A program made the translations under genes and the position numbers. From Alitiscatomonas aceti (lineage in GTDB: Bacteria; Bacillota; Clostridia; Lachnospirales; Lachnospiraceae), in NCBI RefSeq assembly GCF_025567195.1, contig NZ_JAOQJF010000004.1:87679-151678 (forward strand): a stretch of 64,000 nucleotides of DNA, given 5' to 3'. The notes under the pieces were generated by a model. It worked only from the letters and a program-made list of their open reading frames with translations, did not search any database and was not told the origin of the DNA. Below, one piece after another: positions 59,457-64,000 of this stretch. Every line of letters starts with the position of its first letter. Position 1 is the first letter of the stretch.

Positions 59457-60086
59457 ATGCTGGTAGATATGCACTTACATGAATCCACATGCTCCAGCGA
59501 CAGTAAGATGACGCTGGAGGAGATCGTTGCCACTGCAAGGGAACGGGGGCTGGATGCGGTCTGCATCACGGACCATGACAGCATGGGACTGAAGGAAACG
59601 GCGGAGCAGTATTCCAGGGAGACCGGTTTTCCGATCTTTGTGGGAGTGGAATATTTTTCTCTCTGGGGAGATATTACTGCATTCGGCATCGACCGCTTCC
59701 CGGACAAGCGGATCCCGGCCCAGGATTTCGTGGACCAGGTCAATGCGGCCGGCGGCTTTTGTGTGGCGTGCCATCCCTTCCGGAATAATAACCGCGGCTT
59801 TGAGGATCACCTGTGGGAGATCCAGGGCCTTCACGGGGTGGAGGTCTTAAATGGCAGTACAGATATGGAGGCCAACCGGAAGGCGCTTTCCATCTGTAAG
59901 GCAAGGAATATGCAGATGGTGGGAGCCAGCGACGCCCACTGGACCAGCCAGCTGGGAAAATACGCTACCATGGTCCCAGGGGAACCGAAAGACCTGGAGG
60001 AATTCGTGGCGGCTCTTCATAAGGGCGGTTTAAAGCCGGCTATCTATGAAGAAGGGAAAGGATATCGGATCGTGGATACCTTTTAG
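59457..60086 (+). CDS. PHP-domain phosphoesterase
   Basis: Predicted 209-residue metal-dependent phosphoesterase of the PHP family (YciV/TrpH-like but shorter). Motifs: DMHLHESTCSSDS, CITDHDSMGLKE, VGVEYFS, ACHPFR and VGASDAHWTSQLG. ATG 59457 has AAGGAGAG upstream. It is followed after 43 bases by the ABC transporter genes, so its substrate may be what the transporter brings in, for example a phosphate ester (inference). Confidence 0.85.
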   Translation: MLVDMHLHESTCSSDSKMTLEEIVATARERGLDAVCITDHDSMGLKETAEQYSRETGFPIFVGVEYFSLWGDITAFGIDRFPDKRIPAQDFVDQVNAAGGFCVACHPFRNNNRGFEDHLWEIQGLHGVEVLNGSTDMEANRKALSICKARNMQMVGASDAHWTSQLGKYATMVPGEPKDLEEFVAALHKGGLKPAIYEEGKGYRIVDTF

Positions 60087-60129
60087 GGTTCTGCGCTGAT
60101 ATAAAAAGAAGCACAAAGGAGACAGTATT

Positions 60130-61218
60130 ATGAAAAAGAAACTGATGGCGGCTGGACTTGCCGCAGCCGTGCTGGGCGCATCTCTGACTGGATGCCAGAG
60201 CAAGCCTGCTGAGACAACAGCGGCTGAAACAACGGCAGCTGAGACCACAAAGGCTGAAACAGAAGCGGCAGAAAAGCCCTACGAGGGGACCACGTTAAAC
60301 GTGATGCTGGCCTATGGCGGCGCAGAGGCGGCGTTTGACGCCTTCACAGAAAAGACCGGGATCAAGGTCGAGTATGTGGAGATCTCCACCGGTAAAGCCC
60401 TGGCACAGCTCCAGGCCGAGAACGGGAACACCACCGCAGATATCTGGTTCGGCGGCGGCGTTGACAGCTACATTTCTGCCACAGACTTAGGATATCTGGA
60501 GCAGTACGTTTCTCCGGAGGCCGAGGCTATCAATCCGGCATACAGCGATGCAGACGGCTACTGGACAGGCCTTGCCCTGGTTCCGGCTGGTTTCCTGGTA
60601 AACAACGATGTTCTGGCAGAGAAGAACCTGGAAGCTCCCAAGACCTGGGAGGATCTGGCAGATCCCAAATATAAAGGGGAGATCATCATGGCTTCCCCCG
60701 CGATCTCCGGAACCCAGTATGCGATCTTAAACGGCACCATCCAGGCTTACGGCGAGGAAAAAGGCTGGGAAGTATGGAAGGGCATCAACGAGAATGTGGA
60801 CTTCTACGCACAGGGCGGCGGCGAGCCAGGTCCCAAATGTGCGGCAGGCGAGTTCGGGATCGCAGTTCTGGCAATGACCGGCGGTACCTTTGCCATGGAA
60901 GCCGAGTATCCGGTCACTGCGGTCTATCCGGAGGATATGATCCCGTGGACACCGGCTCCCATCGCCATCTTTAAAAACTCCCAGAACAAGGATGCAGCCA
61001 AGGTGTTCGTCGACTACTTCCTTTCCAAAGAGGGACAGGAGGCGCTCCGTGAGGCAGATGCCAGGATCATGGCCCGCGGCGACGTAGCCATTCCGGAAGC
61101 CATCGGAACGGTGGACACAGAAAAGCTGATCGATCAGGACGTACTGTTATTCGGAAGCCAGAGAGAAGCGCTTCTGGAAAAATGGGCCGCCATGGTCGGT
61201 GAAAAGGATGCGAAATAA
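60130..61218 (+). CDS. ABC transporter substrate-binding lipoprotein (iron(III)-type)
   Basis: Predicted 362-residue lipoprotein: signal MKKKLMAAGLAAAVLGASLTGC with lipidated Cys22, then a Thr/Ala/Glu linker of three TTAAE-like repeats, then a class II periplasmic-binding fold (TLNVMLAYGGAEAAFDAF; NTTADIWFGGGVDSYI; PAGFLVNNDV). It resembles the FutA/FbpA iron(III) and 2-aminoethylphosphonate binding proteins; the tyrosine cluster of ferric-ion binders is not obvious, so the ligand is uncertain. A hairpin follows that would favour its higher expression. Confidence 0.85.
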   Translation: MKKKLMAAGLAAAVLGASLTGCQSKPAETTAAETTAAETTKAETEAAEKPYEGTTLNVMLAYGGAEAAFDAFTEKTGIKVEYVEISTGKALAQLQAENGNTTADIWFGGGVDSYISATDLGYLEQYVSPEAEAINPAYSDADGYWTGLALVPAGFLVNNDVLAEKNLEAPKTWEDLADPKYKGEIIMASPAISGTQYAILNGTIQAYGEEKGWEVWKGINENVDFYAQGGGEPGPKCAAGEFGIAVLAMTGGTFAMEAEYPVTAVYPEDMIPWTPAPIAIFKNSQNKDAAKVFVDYFLSKEGQEALREADARIMARGDVAIPEAIGTVDTEKLIDQDVLLFGSQREALLEKWAAMVGEKDAK

Positions 61219-61232
61219 TACGGCATAAAACC

Positions 61233-61257
61233 GGGCGGGTGAAATACCCGCCCTTTT
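61233..61257 (+). terminator. Attenuator between binding protein and permease
   Basis: GGGCGGGT (61233-61240) pairs with ACCCGCCC (61246-61253), loop GAAAT, then four T. The short U tract suggests partial termination or mRNA protection, common after binding-protein genes. Confidence 0.65.
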
Positions 61258-61292
61258 CACATCATTGAAAACCTGACGGGAAAGGAAATATC

Positions 61293-62957
61293 ATGAATCC
61301 ACGTACAGAAAAAAGAAGATACGGCAGATACCCATGGGCAGAACTGGGAGACAGGCTGATCCTTACCCTGGTGCTGGCCGGGATCGCCCTGTTCATCCTG
61401 TATCCGATCGTTTCGGTGGTGGCCACCAGCTTTTTCAAGGACGGCCATTTCACCCTGGAATATTACAGGGAGCTGGCGTCCGGACGGAGCTTTAAGCTGA
61501 TCCGGAACAGTCTGTGGGTGTCCTCGCTGTCCTCCATCCTCACCACGGCGGCGGCGTTCTTCATTGCCCTGGCCGCCTACGCAGCCCCGGGAAGGATCCG
61601 GCGGTTTTTGAGAAGATCCCTGCTTTTTACCATGATCTCGCCGCCGTTTGTATCGGCGCTGGCATATATCTTCCTTTTTGGAAGGCGGGGGCTGATCACC
61701 CACCAGCTTCTGGGCCTCAGCGTCAATCCCTATGGGTGGCACGGCATCGTGATCCTCCAGATGATCGGAAGCATTTCCTTTGCGTCCCTGATGCTGCTTC
61801 CGTCCTTTGACCATATGGACCAGAGGCTGGTCCTGGCATCCAGGGATCTGGGCGCTTCGCCGGAAAAGACACTGTTTTCTGTGATCCTTCCGTTGGTAAG
61901 GCCGGGGATCCTTTCGGTGCTGTTCACCCTGTTTACCATGAACCTGGCAGATTTTGGAACGCCCATCGTCATTGGAGGAAATTTTAAGGTCCTGGCCACA
62001 GAGGCGTACACCCAGGTGATCTCCACAGCCAATCTGGGACGGGCCTCCGCCATCAGTATCCTGATGGTTCCGGCGGCCGCCGTGGCTTTTTATTTTTATT
62101 ACCAGAGCCTGAAAAAGAATGAGTCCGCAGGGGGGACGGACCGGAACGCCATGGACGGGGAACCGGCTTATACATTGACGGGAGCAGTGGCTGGAGCCGC
62201 ATGGACCGTGACCGGGATGTTTTTCCTGGTGATGGCGCTGAAATACGGAAATATTTTCCTTTCCGCCTTTTCCAACACGGTCTCCGGCTCCCTTACCTTT
62301 ACCCTGGATTACTTTGGAAAGCTTCCCAGGTCCCAGTGGAACTCCTTTGGCCACAGCCTGGTGTACTCCGCTGTGGCGGCCGCTGTATCCGCATTTTTGG
62401 GGATCCTTCTGTCCTACTATACGCACCGGAGAAAGATCGCCGGAATGCGGACGGCAGAATTTTTTGCCCTGCTTCCCTATATCATCCCGGGAACGTTCTT
62501 TGGCCTGGGATATGTGGCGGCCTTCAGTCATCCGCCCATGTACATCCGCGGCACATCGGCCATCATCATCCTGAACCTGGTATTCCGCCAGATCTCGCTG
62601 ACCAACAAGTCGGCCAACGCCATGTTTTCGGGAATTGACAGAAAGATCGAGGATGCGGCCAGGGATCTGGGGGCCAGCCGGCTGGAGGTCCTTTTCGGGG
62701 TCATCCTGCCTTTGCTTAAGACCACCTTTGCCACCGGTTTCATTTCGATCTTCACATCTTGCATGACGTCGGTGGGAGCCATTATTTTCCTGATCTCGCC
62801 GGGAAAAAACGTGGCCAGTGCGGAGCTGTTCCAGTCCATTGAAAACGGCCGGTACGGCGTTGCCTCCGTCCAGGCGGTCCTGATCATCCTTGTTACAGTG
62901 GGGATCAACATGGCCTTTATGAGTCTGACAAAACGAAGAGAACGGGGAGGGAAATAA
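61293..62957 (+). CDS. ABC transporter permease, fused two-domain (iron(III) type)
   Basis: Predicted 554-residue permease with about 12 helices, made of two tandem permease domains. Each half has an EAA-type loop: SRDLGASPEKTLFSVILPLV near residue 185 and ARDLGASRLEVLFGVILPLL near 455. This fused layout is the FbpB/FutB/PhnV-like group. GGAAAGGAAA precedes ATG 61293. Stop and ATPase start are two bases apart. Confidence 0.9.
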   Translation: MNPRTEKRRYGRYPWAELGDRLILTLVLAGIALFILYPIVSVVATSFFKDGHFTLEYYRELASGRSFKLIRNSLWVSSLSSILTTAAAFFIALAAYAAPGRIRRFLRRSLLFTMISPPFVSALAYIFLFGRRGLITHQLLGLSVNPYGWHGIVILQMIGSISFASLMLLPSFDHMDQRLVLASRDLGASPEKTLFSVILPLVRPGILSVLFTLFTMNLADFGTPIVIGGNFKVLATEAYTQVISTANLGRASAISILMVPAAAVAFYFYYQSLKKNESAGGTDRNAMDGEPAYTLTGAVAGAAWTVTGMFFLVMALKYGNIFLSAFSNTVSGSLTFTLDYFGKLPRSQWNSFGHSLVYSAVAAAVSAFLGILLSYYTHRRKIAGMRTAEFFALLPYIIPGTFFGLGYVAAFSHPPMYIRGTSAIIILNLVFRQISLTNKSANAMFSGIDRKIEDAARDLGASRLEVLFGVILPLLKTTFATGFISIFTSCMTSVGAIIFLISPGKNVASAELFQSIENGRYGVASVQAVLIILVTVGINMAFMSLTKRRERGGK

Positions 62958-62958
62958 G

Positions 62959-63924
62959 ATGTTTTTACAGCTAAAAGGGCTTAAAAAGATATATGAAGAT
63001 GAAAAAGGCTTGAAGAACCTGGATCTGGAGATCGAAGAGGGGTCATTTGTGACGCTGTTAGGTCCCTCCGGCTGCGGAAAGACCACGACCCTGAACCTTC
63101 TGGGCGGCTTTATCCAGCCGGATTCCGGCCATATCCTTCTGGAAGGGGAGGACATCACAGGCCTTCCGCCGGAGCGCCGTCCCGTGTCCACGGTATTCCA
63201 GAGCTATGCGCTTTTTCCTCATCTGAACGTGCTGGACAATGTCTGCTACGGACTCCGGTTTTTCAGAGGGATGAAGAAGAAGGAGGCGGCTCCCATTGCA
63301 ATGGAGGAGTTAAAGACTGTGGGGCTTTCCGGATATGAAACGGCCAGGATCGGAGAGCTGTCCGGCGGGCAGCAGCAGAGGGTGGCCCTGGCCCGCGCCA
63401 TGGCCACAGGGCCAAAGATCCTTCTGCTGGACGAGCCCCTTTCCAATCTGGACGCAGGGCTCCGGGTGCAGCTGAGAGAGGAGCTGAAGGAGCTCCAGAA
63501 AAAGCTGGGCATCACCATGGTCTTCGTGACCCATGACCAGGAGGAGGCCCTGAGTCTTTCTGATAAGATCGTGGTCATGGAAAAGGGCGTGGCTGTCCAG
63601 ACAGGGACTCCCAGGGAGATCTATTTTTCTCCTGTGAGCCGGTATGTGGCGTCCTTTGTGGGAAAGGCCAATTATATAGAGGAGAATGGCCGGGTACAGA
63701 TCGTAAGGCCAGAGGACGTGTGGATGGAAATGGACCCGTCCGGCGATTATACGGTCTGGTCGGCCAGCTTCATGGGAGCCCATACACTTTATGAACTGGA
63801 AAATGGAAGCAATGTGATCAAGGCAGATCTTTTTGGACGGGAAGGAAGTCTTTTCTCTGTCGGCGACCGGGTACGGGCCGGCTGGGGAAGCAGAAAAGAC
63901 GGGCCCAGAGACTGCCATTTATAA
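62959..63924 (+). CDS. ABC transporter ATP-binding protein
   Basis: Predicted 321-residue ATPase of the FbpC/PotA group. Walker A GPSGCGKTTT near residue 35, signature LSGGQQQRVALARA near 134, Walker B ILLLDEPLSNLD near 154, His switch VTHDQEEAL, and a TOBE-like C-terminal domain (about 240-320). It completes the transporter begun at 60,130. The 76 bases after its stop contain no recognisable feature. Confidence 0.93.
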   Translation: MFLQLKGLKKIYEDEKGLKNLDLEIEEGSFVTLLGPSGCGKTTTLNLLGGFIQPDSGHILLEGEDITGLPPERRPVSTVFQSYALFPHLNVLDNVCYGLRFFRGMKKKEAAPIAMEELKTVGLSGYETARIGELSGGQQQRVALARAMATGPKILLLDEPLSNLDAGLRVQLREELKELQKKLGITMVFVTHDQEEALSLSDKIVVMEKGVAVQTGTPREIYFSPVSRYVASFVGKANYIEENGRVQIVRPEDVWMEMDPSGDYTVWSASFMGAHTLYELENGSNVIKADLFGREGSLFSVGDRVRAGWGSRKDGPRDCHL

Positions 63925-64000
63925 AGCATTCTGGTGATATGTCAAGAACCTTTTGAAAAAGATTTTGATGTGTCTTTCCGAAAAAAGGGTAACCTTAATA

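Noticed and set aside
61257..63191. A 644-codon open frame on the minus strand
   Set aside because: It lies antisense to the ABC permease and ATPase, is rich in Gly/Arg/His/Gln as shadow frames of GC-rich genes are, and shows no motif or ribosome site.

Overview
The window looks like a chromosome segment of a moderately GC-rich Clostridia member, most likely a Lachnospiraceae. The evidence is gene order (yifB-dprA-topA-codY-rpsB-tsf and pyrH-frr-uppS-cdsA-dxr-rseP-ispG-polC), Gram-positive PolC, clean AGGAGG-type ribosome sites and strict TTGnnn-17-TATAAT-type promoters. No tool was run; family assignments come from reading motifs.

Layout. 0.2-4.9 kb: yifB, dprA, topA. 5.1-7.8 kb: codY, rpsB, tsf, closed by two tandem terminators. 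8.0-27.7 kb: an extracellular polysaccharide/capsule locus. It starts with a divergent XRE regulator, then a CpsB-Wzz-CpsD tyrosine phosphorylation module, an LCP ligase, a small exported protein and a WbaP-type priming transferase. These are followed by a visibly A/T-rich cassette (about 14.3-24.8 kb) of glycosyltransferases, a pyruvyl transferase, an FrhB-like iron-sulfur protein, Wzy, Wzx and CapE. The locus ends with VanZ-like, CapF and CapG, so the polymer probably contains N-acetyl-L-fucosamine. This locus and the genes after it sit between tsf and pyrH, which are neighbours in most Firmicutes.

27.7-33.4 kb: a decayed accessory island. It holds two long copies and one fragment of an Rpn-type (PD-(D/E)XK) recombination nuclease gene, a 481-base assembly gap inside the first copy, IS21-like end repeats, a RelE/Phd toxin-antitoxin pair, a fossil of a phage tape-measure gene, and a RelA/SpoT-fold synthetase translationally coupled to a 76-residue partner (candidate toxic alarmone-synthetase system).

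33.4-42.5 kb: PepT-like peptidase; a queuosine-salvage operon (nucleoside hydrolase, ECF S component, radical SAM enzyme) under a preQ1-I riboswitch; GNAT, DUF362, a second RsmH-like methyltransferase, a low-complexity charged protein, threonine-aldolase-like enzyme and rubrerythrin. 42.6-53.6 kb: the pyrH to polC operon. 53.6-56.7 kb: copper efflux (CopA with a fused C-terminal CopZ domain, and CsoR). 56.8-57.1 kb: tRNA-Pro, tRNA-Glu and tRNA-Thr. 57.2-63.9 kb: M55 peptidase, a glycosyltransferase with a C-terminal winged-helix-like domain, a PHP phosphoesterase and an iron(III)-type ABC transporter.

The best candidates for something new are the RelA/SpoT-fold pair in the island, the long two-part leader of the queuosine-salvage operon, the internal translation start that would release CopZ from CopA, and the glycosyltransferase-winged helix fusion.
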